A stretch of 7,357 bases of DNA from Candidatus Gastranaerophilales bacterium (GTDB taxonomy: Bacteria > Cyanobacteriota > Vampirovibrionia > Gastranaerophilales > Gastranaerophilaceae). Location: assembly GCA_900766355.1 (NCBI GenBank), contig CAAFVD010000071.1, positions 1 to 7,357 on the forward strand, read 5' to 3'. This document shows positions 1 through 6,883 of this stretch, piece after piece; position 1 is the first letter of the stretch, and every line of letters begins with the position of its first letter. Below the pieces are notes generated by a model. That model did no database searches, was not told the origin of the DNA, and saw only the letters and a program-made list of their open reading frames with translations. The translations under genes were made by a program, and so were the position numbers.

Positions 1-136
1 AGGAGAGTCGAGAGTTTTCTTGGATGTCTGAAAAATTTTCACCGATTTCTAAGATTTTTCTATAGTTACAATCTACATCGGACGCTGGTTGCGGTAATGC
101 TGTTTTCGCATCAATATCATCGCTAGAAAAAAACAT
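1..136 (-). CDS. N-terminal fragment of the copy B retrotransposon protein (partial, possibly disrupted)
   Basis: The ATG at 134-136 corresponds to the start codon of copy A, and the first 22 residues are identical to it. After that, every codon that differs changes the amino acid: Tyr to Cys, His to Tyr, Ser to Arg, Lys to Glu and Arg to Gln. A 14-nt deletion relative to copy A, near 20/21, moves the downstream frame, so the last few residues before the window edge no longer match copy A. The frame is still open at position 1, so this may be a decaying copy or simply a diverged N-terminus. Only 45 codons are visible and no domain is reached. Confidence 0.6.
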   Translation of the reverse strand, partial: MFFSSDDIDAKTALPQPASDVDCNYRKILEIGENFSDIQENSRLS

Positions 137-147
137 AAAAATTTAAA
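1..147 (-). mobile_element. 5' end of a second retrotransposon copy (copy B), truncated by the window edge
   Basis: This stretch is the 5' end of another copy of the element that fills most of the window. Positions 21-147 align without gaps to 6768-6894 with 6 mismatches (at 21, 40, 59, 64, 68 and 69); positions 71-147 are identical. Positions 1-20 match 6734-6753 with 3 mismatches, but 14 nt present in copy A (6754-6767) are missing here. Copy B lies head-to-tail downstream of copy A and is separated from it only by 16 nt of tRNA 3' end. The mismatches show it is a distinct copy rather than the same molecule assembled twice. The remainder of copy B lies outside the window. Confidence 0.9.
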
Positions 148-163
148 CACCTTCGACGGGATT
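148..163 (-). repeat. Duplicated 16-nt tRNA-Lys 3' end at the 3' junction of copy A
   Basis: On the minus strand this reads AATCCCGTCGAAGGTG. It is exactly the last 16 nt of the tRNA gene at 6895-6910: three T-loop bases, the 3' half of the T-stem, the 3' strand of the acceptor stem and the discriminator G. It directly abuts the A-rich 3' end of copy A on one side and the 5' end of copy B on the other. It can be read as a target-site duplication, or as tRNA sequence carried at the element's 5' end; the two cannot be told apart here. It contains only half of a B box, so it is not a tRNA gene. Confidence 0.9.
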
Positions 164-256
164 TATTTATTGTTAAACGCGTAAAATGTTGTAGTTTGAT
201 TGTTTGTGGTTAACCGGTGCGCCCACCGGGGATTATTAAAGTTTCATGGTTCAATG
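164..256 (-). other. 3' UTR and A-rich 3' terminus of copy A
   Basis: This is the 93-nt stretch between the TAA stop (257-259) and the junction with tRNA sequence. It contains a GC-rich hairpin in otherwise AT-rich sequence and ends in a short A-rich repeat (AATAAATAAAT including the first target bases). There is no long poly(A) tail. In R2-type elements the 3' UTR RNA is folded and bound by the reverse transcriptase to start target-primed reverse transcription; the same role here is inference. AATAAA-like strings at the end could also serve as a polyadenylation signal. Confidence 0.65.
214..229 (-). promoter_or_regulatory. GC-rich stem-loop in the 3' UTR
   Basis: A perfect 6-bp stem (CCGGTG / CACCGG) encloses a 4-nt loop (GGCG on the minus strand). 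All but two of the 16 bases are G or C, while the surrounding UTR is strongly AT-rich. It is a candidate RNA structure for recognition of the 3' UTR by the reverse transcriptase. It is short enough to have arisen by chance, so its function is inferred from contrast and position only. Confidence 0.45.
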
Positions 257-493
257 TTATTGTGGTGTATCATTCTGAAAAGTGCCCAATCCGCCTTCAG
301 AATCACTGGATTCCATGACTGCTTCAAAAGGAACATCTTCGAGTTCCGGGGAGTCTTCTTCTTCGTTAGGTTCATTGCTGCTATTATGTGTCTCTTCTTG
401 GTTTGTGGTACCTAAAATTTGAATATCGTCATCTGAGGATTGCTCATCGTTTGAATTGTGGTTGTTGTTTGAATTTCTAGTTGAATTGTTATC
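257..493 (-). other. C-terminal Asn-rich and acidic tail with SUMO-interacting-like motif, residues 2131-2208
   Basis: The tail runs from an Asn/Ser-rich stretch into a strongly acidic segment. It includes DDDIQIL (2151-2157, nt 413-433), which fits the hydrophobic core flanked by acidic residues seen in SUMO-interacting motifs, and NEEEDSPELEDV (2173-2184). R2-type proteins normally end shortly after the endonuclease, so this is an extension. A role in binding sumoylated chromatin or Pol III factors at tRNA genes is speculation. Confidence 0.55.
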
Positions 494-3400
494 ATAAATG
501 AGGAACATTGATTCTCTGAGTGCAGCTATACAACATCTCTTGGCGACAAGTTGTGCAGTCTTTTTATTGTTGTATAGTTTGTATAAATCGTTAAGTGTTT
601 CTTTTGGAACTGCACCTAAAGATGATACGACAACCACGAAATAATTGACTTTGAGATTAAATGTGTTCTTACAATCATTGATGAGTTCTTGATACTTGTT
701 AAGTTTTTCTTCTCTACGAGAATCTAGTGTTGACTTTCCATTTGAAATTTGACCGTAAGGAACTGTAACTTCAATAATATTAAGAGTCTTGTTATTATTG
801 GAAAGGAACCAAATATCTGGTTGTAAGAGTTTGGAGTTACCATGAAGAGTTGTGTTGTTAATATTGATTGGTCTGCTTTTGTTAAAGATAATGTTTTTAG
901 GATCTTTGATTCCTTTGATAACCTCATCTGCAATAGCGTTGTGTCTTTTTGTAAGTTTATTTCGTATTGATATACATCCATTAAGTCTATGCATAAGAGA
1001 GTCCATTGCATTATTATGACAGAGTTTACATAGTCCATCACTTTTATTATTTTTGTGTAAGATTTCTCCTGTTGGAATATTGTTTGTTCTGGATAATATG
1101 GCAAATTTAATGATTGAATCAGCAGTAGGGGATTTATAATTACTAACAAAGAAATTTGATAATGGATTGTTAATTAATGTGTTAAATGTGTGACCTTTTA
1201 ATGGTAGTTCCCGAAGAGATTTTCCATGTCTATCGCTTAGTAATTTATTGACGAATTTTAAAAAATGATTTTGATCTACAATACAACTATTATCTTCAGT
1301 ATTATTATTAAGAAGGTCTTTAATTTCAAATTGATTATTTTCTTTTCTTTTAAGACCTAATTTTAATTTAACTAATGAGTTCATCGTATTGGCTAATATA
1401 CTGTTTGTCATACTTTCTCGAATTTGAAGAATAGAATTGTTTTCATTTATGGGAATGTCTAAAAAAGGTGAGTTATCATCAATTTCAATTTTCCTAAAGA
1501 TGATTTCATTTGTAATGCCTTGTTTAATTAATTCACGAATTTGCTGATCTTTGGAACTGTTCAAACCTATAAATGTACGAATCTGGAGTGTTTTCATTCT
1601 TTCCCATAAACATGGAAGACCTAAACCACCATCGGAACATTTTAAATAAAAGAAATCAACAGGTAAACTGTTAGTGTTAATTAATTTCATAAATGAACAG
1701 CGAATAAATAGATCTAATGATTTGATATCTTTCTCTGGACAAGAGCCATTTAAAAATTCGAAATCTAACTCTGGTAAAATCATTCTTCTAATTGCATCTA
1801 ATTTTTGGTTAATTTTTAGAGGTGAATCAATTATTTTACTAATTTCATTTTGGATTTTATTTAGACGAAGCTTGGAATGTCGTTTTTTGCTATCTTTATG
1901 TGTAGATATGGGAGCACCCAAATATTGAATAGCTTCAAGTAGTGGTTGATTTGGAATATCTTCATTTTGAATTTTGAGATTATAATCGATAGAAATTCTT
2001 TTATTTCCTTCTTTGATATATGAGAGTGTTTTACATTTTTGTGGTGCTATTTTCATACCATTTCGTTGACAAAACTTTTCAACTGTATTAAGCATTCGTT
2101 GCATTGCTTCTGGTGAATGCGAAATAAGAATAACATCATCTGCATATGCTTGAACTGTAAAGTTAAGTATTTCACCGTTATCTAATGGGATATTAAACCC
2201 ATCATCTTTATGTTTGATCTGTATTTTCTTCAAAAGTGATTCTAAACAAAGATTAAAAAGGGTTGGTGAGAGAGGACATCCTTGGCGAACTCCTCGTTTT
2301 ATTTGAATAGAATCAGATATTTCTCCATTTACATGAAAATTGGTGAATGAGTTTTGGTATAAGTTCTTGATAGCTTTAATCAACTCAATAGGAAAACCTC
2401 TACGTTTCATAGCCCATAAGATTGCTTTATGTGGAATTGATCCGAATGCATTAGTAAAGTCGAGTGTTGTTATTACAATAGATTTATTACTACGCTTTGA
2501 TTCTGCAATTAATTCGTTAATTGTTGAAATATGTTCTGAAATACCATTTAAACCTGCTTTGAAACCTTTTTGAACTGGATTAATGAAATTACATTCTGAG
2601 TTAAAACCTTGTAATACTTTAGTAATATGACACATTATAATTCGGTATAATGTTGTAGAAATAGAAATTGGTCTCCATGATTTAATTTCTTTTGGATCTC
2701 CTTTTTTATAAAGTAATATTGATTTTGAATTTCGTAACGTTAATGGGAATTTCTTAAATTTGAGTATTTGTTTGATTATAAGTTTAATAATTTTTGCTGA
2801 AAGTTGAACATTGGTTTTCCAAATGGCATTTCCTATGCCATCTGGACCGCATGCTGCGACATTAGACCTGGTTTTAATAATGTTTGTAATTTGTTCTTTA
2901 TCAATTAAACTATTTAATATAATTGTACGGTCTGCATTGTCAATAGTTTCACCTAAGTCCCAATCTGAGTTTACCTTTGGCTTAGTAAATGTGCTTGAAT
3001 TATCTGAAAGATCTTGATGATAATATTCTTCAATTGTTTTCATATCTAATTTACATTCGGGGGATGGATCATTTAAAATATACCAACGAAGCGTACGACA
3101 TGGATCTTCATAATAAGAATTTTGAATAATTTTTCCCATGTTTTTAAGTTTACAAGTTGTAATATCTTTAATTTGATTATTTAACGTAGCTTGAATATAA
3201 GCAAGTCTGGAGCTTCGATGTTCTTCTTCATCATTAATTAAATTCCTAATATTGGCAATATCTTTACCTCCAAAAACTTTGGTGATAAAATCTTCATCAA
3301 TGTCACTTAGAAGTTTAATTATTTGTTCTTCAAGTTTGGTAATAATGTTAAAATTACGAACTGAGTTAGAATTTTTGTCTTTGAGTTGAATGATTTTCTC

Positions 3401-6400
3401 AATGTTACTAATGATCTTAGTTGTAGAATTAATTTTGTTTGAAACTGTTCGGAACTTATTAATATCTTCTTCGTTAAATCTTTTCTTATGGTATTTTCCT
3501 GTCATTTTATCAATAGGAATATGCAATGCTTTACGAATGGTTTTTCTAATAATGAGATTCATTTTGGCTAATCCTCCTTCAAAAATAATCCATTCAGTCT
3601 CAGATTCATTAATCGGAGTACATTCCTTCAGAAGCGGAATAATTTTGTCTTTTAAGACTGAATCTATTGGTTTGCTTATTTTAATTCTATAATTTCTCGT
3701 GAGTTTAGGAAGATTAATTTTATTTGATTCTTGAGATTCAGCTTTGGAAAGCCATTTTCGACATTTTTCTAAAAGCTTTGTTCTATTATTGTTAGTTTCA
3801 GTTTGAATAGGTTGTGTGTTAGAATTATTAACAATTTCTTGATCTTGTTGAGTTTGCTGATTTTCTACTGGATTGTTTTGATTTTGCTGAATAGTGTTTC
3901 CTTGGGTTGTATTAGCGTTGTTATTGGTAGTATCGTTATTATTATTATTATTAGGTGGTTTATAAGTTTTAATTTCCTCTTCAATTCTTTTGATGTCTTC
4001 ATCTTGGAGTGTTTCTGTAACAGTTGTTTTAAGAATCATAACTGATCTAGGAACTATATTATTTGTTCTGGCTTCACTATGTTTACTGGATGCATGTAAA
4101 ATGAGATTTGCTGTGCTTGATGTTAGAACATTATTACAAATACCACATAGGTAGCCTACTCTTATAGTAACCAACTGATTTATACTGGGTGAGTTATTGT
4201 TTTTATCAATCCATTCTTTAACGGTGGCCCAAATCCAACCAATTTCTGCTTTTCTTTTCGATAAATTAGGATGCTTTTGAGATAAATGTGAAGCTAGAGA
4301 TGCTTGGTTATTAGAGAAATAATTGCACCCTGGACAATAACATGGATAGAAGTTATCATTGCTAAAATATCGAACATGATCGTTATGCGGTGTGAGTTGT
4401 TCCCAATAGATCTTTTTAAGACTAATGGATTCAATGAAACTAGTCATTGTGCAGCCTGGAAATGTTCTACCATGTACTCTTTTTTCGTGTTCTTTAAGAT
4501 GATGAACATTGGTAAAGGCCGCTTCATCTCCGACGGGGCAATCAAATCGCCCAACACCTGGCCATTTGTTTTCGATTGCAATGATATTAGTAATTGGGAT
4601 ATCAAGCCTATTTTGGTTACCGATGAATAAATCTCTGTTAAGATTAAGATGTTTCCACTTAGCTATAACACCCAAAATACCTTCTTTATTTGATGCAGTT
4701 TTAATATCATTAATAAGCATTTCTGGAGTGTATTCATTTAAATTGTTATTTGGATCTGGATTGTTTGGATTATTTGGTTCAGGATTGTTAGTAATTGTAG
4801 GGTTGGTAGCATTCACAATTGTATTTGTATTGTTTGGTTCAGGATTATTATTGTTTGTCTCGTTATGTGTTTGAGTAATACTTGAGCTGGTTCGCGCTTG
4901 ATTGTTATTGTTTGAAGACTCTAAATTTGTGTGAATGAAGGTGTTTTTCTTTTTCTTTTTCCCTCTTTTTCTTTTATTATTTATATTGACCTTGATTACA
5001 ATATTTTGTGGTTTATCTTTGTATACTTCTGTGTTCGAGTCAATAGGTCTCTGTAAAGGAATTTTAATCTCTTGTGTTTCAAATTCATATTTTGGAATAG
5101 GGATTTTTACTGTTTGTATGACTGGTTCTGTATGAATAGTAGGAATTGGAATATCTAAAGATTGCTCAACCGTGTTAATTTCAAATTTTGGAACATTAAT
5201 TGATTTATCTGTATAGTTAGTAATAATATTAGGTAGATTAACTGGAACATTGTTAACATTGAAGTACGGAATATTAATCGGATAATTTGTTCTTGAATAT
5301 TCTGGGATAGGTATTGAGACATTTTGTACGGAAAGCTTAAAATCTGGAATATCGATGGGGTAGTTTGTTTTTATATATTCTGGTATTTGTATAGGGACTG
5401 AGAAATCCTCTTTGATATATTTTGGTGTTTGAATAGGAATTAATAAAACTTCATGTTGAAATTTTATATCTGGAATGCTAATTGGTATAATTTCCTTATT
5501 AATTTTTGGAATGTCAATTTTGAAAGGCTCATAATTTACAACGAGATTTGGAATGTCTATATCCTTCGCCATTTGGGGATTTAGTGACTTATCGCATGGA
5601 TTATAATTTTTAATTTTAATATTATTTGGGATTTTTGCGATAATTCTTGACTTTTGCGTTAGTAAATTAATTATATTATCTTGAATAAATAAAGTAGAAT
5701 CCTCAATTTTGCATACATCTGGTGGTAGAATTAATCCTTTATTTTGATAAAAGTCAGGAATTGGAGTATAAAAGTTTTGTTGATCAATTATGAGTATCCA
5801 TAAAGGAGTTGGAATTTCTTTATTATCTAATGTCTTAAAATGTTCATATTTGAATATGAAGCGATAACTATATTGGAATTTAGGCCTCATCTTTTCTAAG
5901 ATATCTGTTGGTACTTGATCTTTTAATAAATTTCTAATGGTTGGTAACTTGTTTTGATATTTTGTCCATGCATAAATTAAGGTCCAAAATAATCCAATGG
6001 AATTTAGTGATCTTATAACTACCTCGTTTTTGTGAAAATTTGCAATGTGGTTGATTAATTCTGTGTCATTAAAAATAATACATGAGCAATCAGGGAATGG
6101 ACAAATTCTTGGAAGAAATTGATAATTGTTTAAATTATTTATTTTTGAGAATTCTTCTATTGCTTTATTTATGATTCCTGTCCTGTGATCTAAAAGTTTA
6201 ATGATTATGAGTTCATGTATTAAGAAATTGATTTTATAGGGCGGAATCATATTATGAACATGTTGCCTATGATATTCTAATATATTAATATTATTTGTAG
6301 TAAAATTGCATAATGGATAATGTTCACATGTAAAAGGAACTGGTGGTGGAATTAAAGAAAAGTCATTTAAGTGGAAAATTTGAGAAATTGGAAGATTGAA

Positions 6401-6883
6401 AAAATCAGGAATAAATTTATCCTTTTCTTGATAATGTTTCCATGGATTGGGCCTGGAAAATTCTAATTTGAGGCTTTCTTTAATACAATTTGAGATTGTT
6501 TCTTGTTCTCCAATATTTGTTGTTTGAATATATCTAAGAATAAAATCATGGAGAAATCTATGTGATTTGTTGTATTTACCATCGTTCCTTGTTCTGATAT
6601 CATAAACATCCTCTAGAGATCTCAAAATTTTTTCTATTGGATAAATAAAATCTTCTCTCCTTTCTTTTGTGTTATTTGAAAAGCAAATATTGTTCTTCCA
6701 TAGGCATATGGAAGCTATTCCCCTTGTGGTTACGGGAGAGACGAGAGATTTCTGTGAATTTTGATCTCGGATGTCTGAAAAATTTTTACCGATTTCTAAG
6801 ATTTTGCTATGGTTGTAATCTACATCGGACGCTGGTTGCGGTAATGCTGTTTTCGCATCAATATCATCGCTAGAAAAAAACAT
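257..6883 (-). CDS. Retrotransposon polyprotein: C2H2 fingers, reverse transcriptase, CCHC knuckle, restriction-like endonuclease (2208 aa)
   Basis: The protein should nick the target DNA and copy its own RNA into the site by target-primed reverse transcription in the nucleus. Domains in order: fingers 1-2 (residues 186-210, 261-284), Ile-Pro repeats (442-612), basic NLS-like cluster (637-646), Asn-rich linker (657-716), fingers 3-5 (782-935), a second Asn/Gln-rich linker (976-1034), reverse transcriptase (about 1340-1690; D1475 and YADD 1580-1583, with GVRQGCPLSP before the latter), CCHC knuckle (1952-1970), endonuclease (PD 2022-2023, E2038, K2060, K2063) and an acidic tail (2131-2208). It is about twice the length of R2 proteins, mostly through the N-terminal 1030 residues. 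The start is the first ATG after an in-frame TAA (6890-6892); the next Met is residue 212, past finger 1. There are no internal stops or frameshifts. No apurinic-type endonuclease or cysteine protease domain was recognised. Confidence 0.95.
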   Translation of the reverse strand: MFFSSDDIDAKTALPQPASDVDYNHSKILEIGKNFSDIRDQNSQKSLVSPVTTRGIASICLWKNNICFSNNTKERREDFIYPIEKILRSLEDVYDIRTRNDGKYNKSHRFLHDFILRYIQTTNIGEQETISNCIKESLKLEFSRPNPWKHYQEKDKFIPDFFNLPISQIFHLNDFSLIPPPVPFTCEHYPLCNFTTNNINILEYHRQHVHNMIPPYKINFLIHELIIIKLLDHRTGIINKAIEEFSKINNLNNYQFLPRICPFPDCSCIIFNDTELINHIANFHKNEVVIRSLNSIGLFWTLIYAWTKYQNKLPTIRNLLKDQVPTDILEKMRPKFQYSYRFIFKYEHFKTLDNKEIPTPLWILIIDQQNFYTPIPDFYQNKGLILPPDVCKIEDSTLFIQDNIINLLTQKSRIIAKIPNNIKIKNYNPCDKSLNPQMAKDIDIPNLVVNYEPFKIDIPKINKEIIPISIPDIKFQHEVLLIPIQTPKYIKEDFSVPIQIPEYIKTNYPIDIPDFKLSVQNVSIPIPEYSRTNYPINIPYFNVNNVPVNLPNIITNYTDKSINVPKFEINTVEQSLDIPIPTIHTEPVIQTVKIPIPKYEFETQEIKIPLQRPIDSNTEVYKDKPQNIVIKVNINNKRKRGKKKKKNTFIHTNLESSNNNNQARTSSSITQTHNETNNNNPEPNNTNTIVNATNPTITNNPEPNNPNNPDPNNNLNEYTPEMLINDIKTASNKEGILGVIAKWKHLNLNRDLFIGNQNRLDIPITNIIAIENKWPGVGRFDCPVGDEAAFTNVHHLKEHEKRVHGRTFPGCTMTSFIESISLKKIYWEQLTPHNDHVRYFSNDNFYPCYCPGCNYFSNNQASLASHLSQKHPNLSKRKAEIGWIWATVKEWIDKNNNSPSINQLVTIRVGYLCGICNNVLTSSTANLILHASSKHSEARTNNIVPRSVMILKTTVTETLQDEDIKRIEEEIKTYKPPNNNNNNDTTNNNANTTQGNTIQQNQNNPVENQQTQQDQEIVNNSNTQPIQTETNNNRTKLLEKCRKWLSKAESQESNKINLPKLTRNYRIKISKPIDSVLKDKIIPLLKECTPINESETEWIIFEGGLAKMNLIIRKTIRKALHIPIDKMTGKYHKKRFNEEDINKFRTVSNKINSTTKIISNIEKIIQLKDKNSNSVRNFNIITKLEEQIIKLLSDIDEDFITKVFGGKDIANIRNLINDEEEHRSSRLAYIQATLNNQIKDITTCKLKNMGKIIQNSYYEDPCRTLRWYILNDPSPECKLDMKTIEEYYHQDLSDNSSTFTKPKVNSDWDLGETIDNADRTIILNSLIDKEQITNIIKTRSNVAACGPDGIGNAIWKTNVQLSAKIIKLIIKQILKFKKFPLTLRNSKSILLYKKGDPKEIKSWRPISISTTLYRIIMCHITKVLQGFNSECNFINPVQKGFKAGLNGISEHISTINELIAESKRSNKSIVITTLDFTNAFGSIPHKAILWAMKRRGFPIELIKAIKNLYQNSFTNFHVNGEISDSIQIKRGVRQGCPLSPTLFNLCLESLLKKIQIKHKDDGFNIPLDNGEILNFTVQAYADDVILISHSPEAMQRMLNTVEKFCQRNGMKIAPQKCKTLSYIKEGNKRISIDYNLKIQNEDIPNQPLLEAIQYLGAPISTHKDSKKRHSKLRLNKIQNEISKIIDSPLKINQKLDAIRRMILPELDFEFLNGSCPEKDIKSLDLFIRCSFMKLINTNSLPVDFFYLKCSDGGLGLPCLWERMKTLQIRTFIGLNSSKDQQIRELIKQGITNEIIFRKIEIDDNSPFLDIPINENNSILQIRESMTNSILANTMNSLVKLKLGLKRKENNQFEIKDLLNNNTEDNSCIVDQNHFLKFVNKLLSDRHGKSLRELPLKGHTFNTLINNPLSNFFVSNYKSPTADSIIKFAILSRTNNIPTGEILHKNNKSDGLCKLCHNNAMDSLMHRLNGCISIRNKLTKRHNAIADEVIKGIKDPKNIIFNKSRPININNTTLHGNSKLLQPDIWFLSNNNKTLNIIEVTVPYGQISNGKSTLDSRREEKLNKYQELINDCKNTFNLKVNYFVVVVSSLGAVPKETLNDLYKLYNNKKTAQLVAKRCCIAALRESMFLIYDNNSTRNSNNNHNSNDEQSSDDDIQILGTTNQEETHNSSNEPNEEEDSPELEDVPFEAVMESSDSEGGLGTFQNDTPQ
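614..1030 (-). other. CCHC zinc knuckle and restriction-like endonuclease, residues 1952-2090
   Basis: The knuckle is CX2C-X9-HX4C (C1952, C1955, H1965, C1970). It is followed by QPDIWF (PD at 2022-2023), NIIEVTVPYG (E2038) and EEKLNKYQEL (K2060, K2063, Y2064), the order expected of the PD-(D/E)xK endonuclease of R2, R4 and NeSL elements. It should make the first nick in the target and so release the primer for reverse transcription. Glu stands at the second acidic site, where R2 relatives usually have Asp; both are chemically suitable. Confidence 0.88.
1844..2731 (-). other. Reverse transcriptase domain, core residues 1385-1680
   Basis: This domain copies element RNA into DNA at the nicked target. 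Visible landmarks in order: GPDGIGNAIW (1346-1355, just upstream), KKGDPKEIKSWRPIS (1393-1407), QKGFKAGLNG (1438-1447), LDFTNAFGSIPH (1474-1485, catalytic D1475), GVRQGCPLSPTLFN (1531-1544), QAYADDVIL (1578-1586, catalytic D1582 and D1583) and YLGAPI (1674-1679). All three metal-binding aspartates are present. The motif set is that of non-LTR retrotransposons rather than group II introns or LTR elements. Confidence 0.95.
3782..3958 (-). repeat. Asn/Gln-rich linker, residues 976-1034
   Basis: A second disordered, Asn/Gln-rich segment joins fingers 3-5 to the region before the reverse transcriptase. At the DNA level it contains a pure (TTA)6 run at 3936-3953 on the plus strand, which encodes poly-Asn and could vary in length between copies. 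Confidence 0.75.
4079..4540 (-). other. Zinc-finger module 2 (fingers 3-5 plus W-motif), residues 782-935
   Basis: Finger 3 begins CPVGDE (C782 to E787) and ends HX4H (H799, H804); Glu or Ala stands where the second Cys is expected, so it is probably degenerate. Finger 4 is CX2C-X12-HX4H (C850, C853, H866, H871). Next comes IGWIWATVKEW (881-891) with P899, I901 and L904, matching module 1 position by position. Finger 5 is CX2C-X13-HX4H (C913, C916, H930, H935). This cluster is nearest to the reverse transcriptase and is likely the counterpart of the N-terminal fingers of shorter elements. Confidence 0.8.
4736..4915 (-). repeat. Asn-rich linker with PEPNN repeats, residues 657-716
   Basis: This is low-complexity protein sequence dominated by Asn, Pro and Thr, with NNPEPNN-type units occurring three times (the last as NNPDPNN). 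It probably forms a disordered linker between the Ile-Pro region and fingers 3-5. Such Asn-rich tracts are common in AT-rich eukaryotic genomes. Confidence 0.75.
4946..4975 (-). other. Basic cluster resembling a nuclear localisation signal, residues 637-646
   Basis: Ten residues, KRKRGKKKKK, form the most basic run in the protein and sit between two low-complexity regions, so they are likely exposed. This fits a monopartite nuclear import signal, needed for a retrotransposon enzyme that must reach chromatin. It could also add nonspecific nucleic-acid affinity. Confidence 0.6.
5048..5560 (-). repeat. Degenerate Ile-Pro repeat region of the protein, residues 442-612
   Basis: About 170 residues carry recurring (I/V)x(I/V)P motifs every 8-20 residues, separated by short polar or aromatic stretches. 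The two closest units read IPEYIKTNYPIDIPDF and IPEYSRTNYPINIPYF (11 of 16 identical). The pattern suggests an array grown by repeat duplication, either an extended or beta-type spacer or an interaction surface. I do not recognise a named domain. Confidence 0.7.
5927..6328 (-). other. N-terminal zinc-finger module 1 (fingers 1 and 2 plus W-motif), residues 186-319
   Basis: Finger 1 is CX5C-X12-HX4H (C186, C192, H205, H210). Finger 2 is CX4C-X12-HX4H (C261, C266, H279, H284). They are about 50 residues apart and followed by the motif IGLFWTLIYAW (296-306) and then P314, I316 and L319. The same order, finger-spacer-finger-W-motif, recurs at 782-904. C2H2 fingers at the N-terminus of R2- and NeSL-type proteins bind target DNA; by analogy these probably help recognise the tRNA locus. 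Confidence 0.8.

Larger units (their letters stand above)
1..163 (-). repeat. Direct repeat of the element 5' region (partner at 6734-6910)
   Basis: The segment repeats 6734-6910 in the same orientation, with a 14-nt gap. The repeat includes the 16-nt tRNA 3' end, the 11-nt leader, both T-runs and the first coding codons. Identity stops abruptly at 163/164 (partner 6910/6911), which marks the boundary between the copied target sequence and the 3' end of copy A. It is a tandem-copy repeat and not a long terminal repeat: copy A's own 3' end (164-256) has no match at its 5' end. Confidence 0.9.

Noticed and set aside
148..163. A second tRNA gene at the downstream junction
   Set aside because: Only the last 16 nt are present, without A box, anticodon arm or full B box.
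724..1149. A 141-codon minus-strand frame overlapping the endonuclease region
   Set aside because: It is in a shifted frame inside the main ORF, whose zinc knuckle and endonuclease motifs account for this DNA.
3782..4915. CRISPR-like or tandem DNA array in the Asn-rich segments
   Set aside because: The repetition is codon-level low complexity in frame with the protein, with no unique spacers or constant repeat unit.
200..5135. Open frames on the plus strand opposite the retrotransposon ORF (for example 200-415, 4304-4630, 4509-4874, 4935-5135)
   Set aside because: They are short, lie antisense to a coherent conserved protein, show no recognisable domains and have residue composition typical of antisense reading of an AT-rich gene.
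6667..6873. A plus-strand frame opposite the N-terminus of the element protein
   Set aside because: It is antisense to the start of the main ORF, and the copy B repeat breaks it; there are no protein features.
257..6883. An apurinic-type endonuclease or cysteine protease domain in the N-terminal 1000 residues
   Set aside because: No matching catalytic motif was seen; the region is fingers, repeats and linkers. A profile search could still find a diverged domain.
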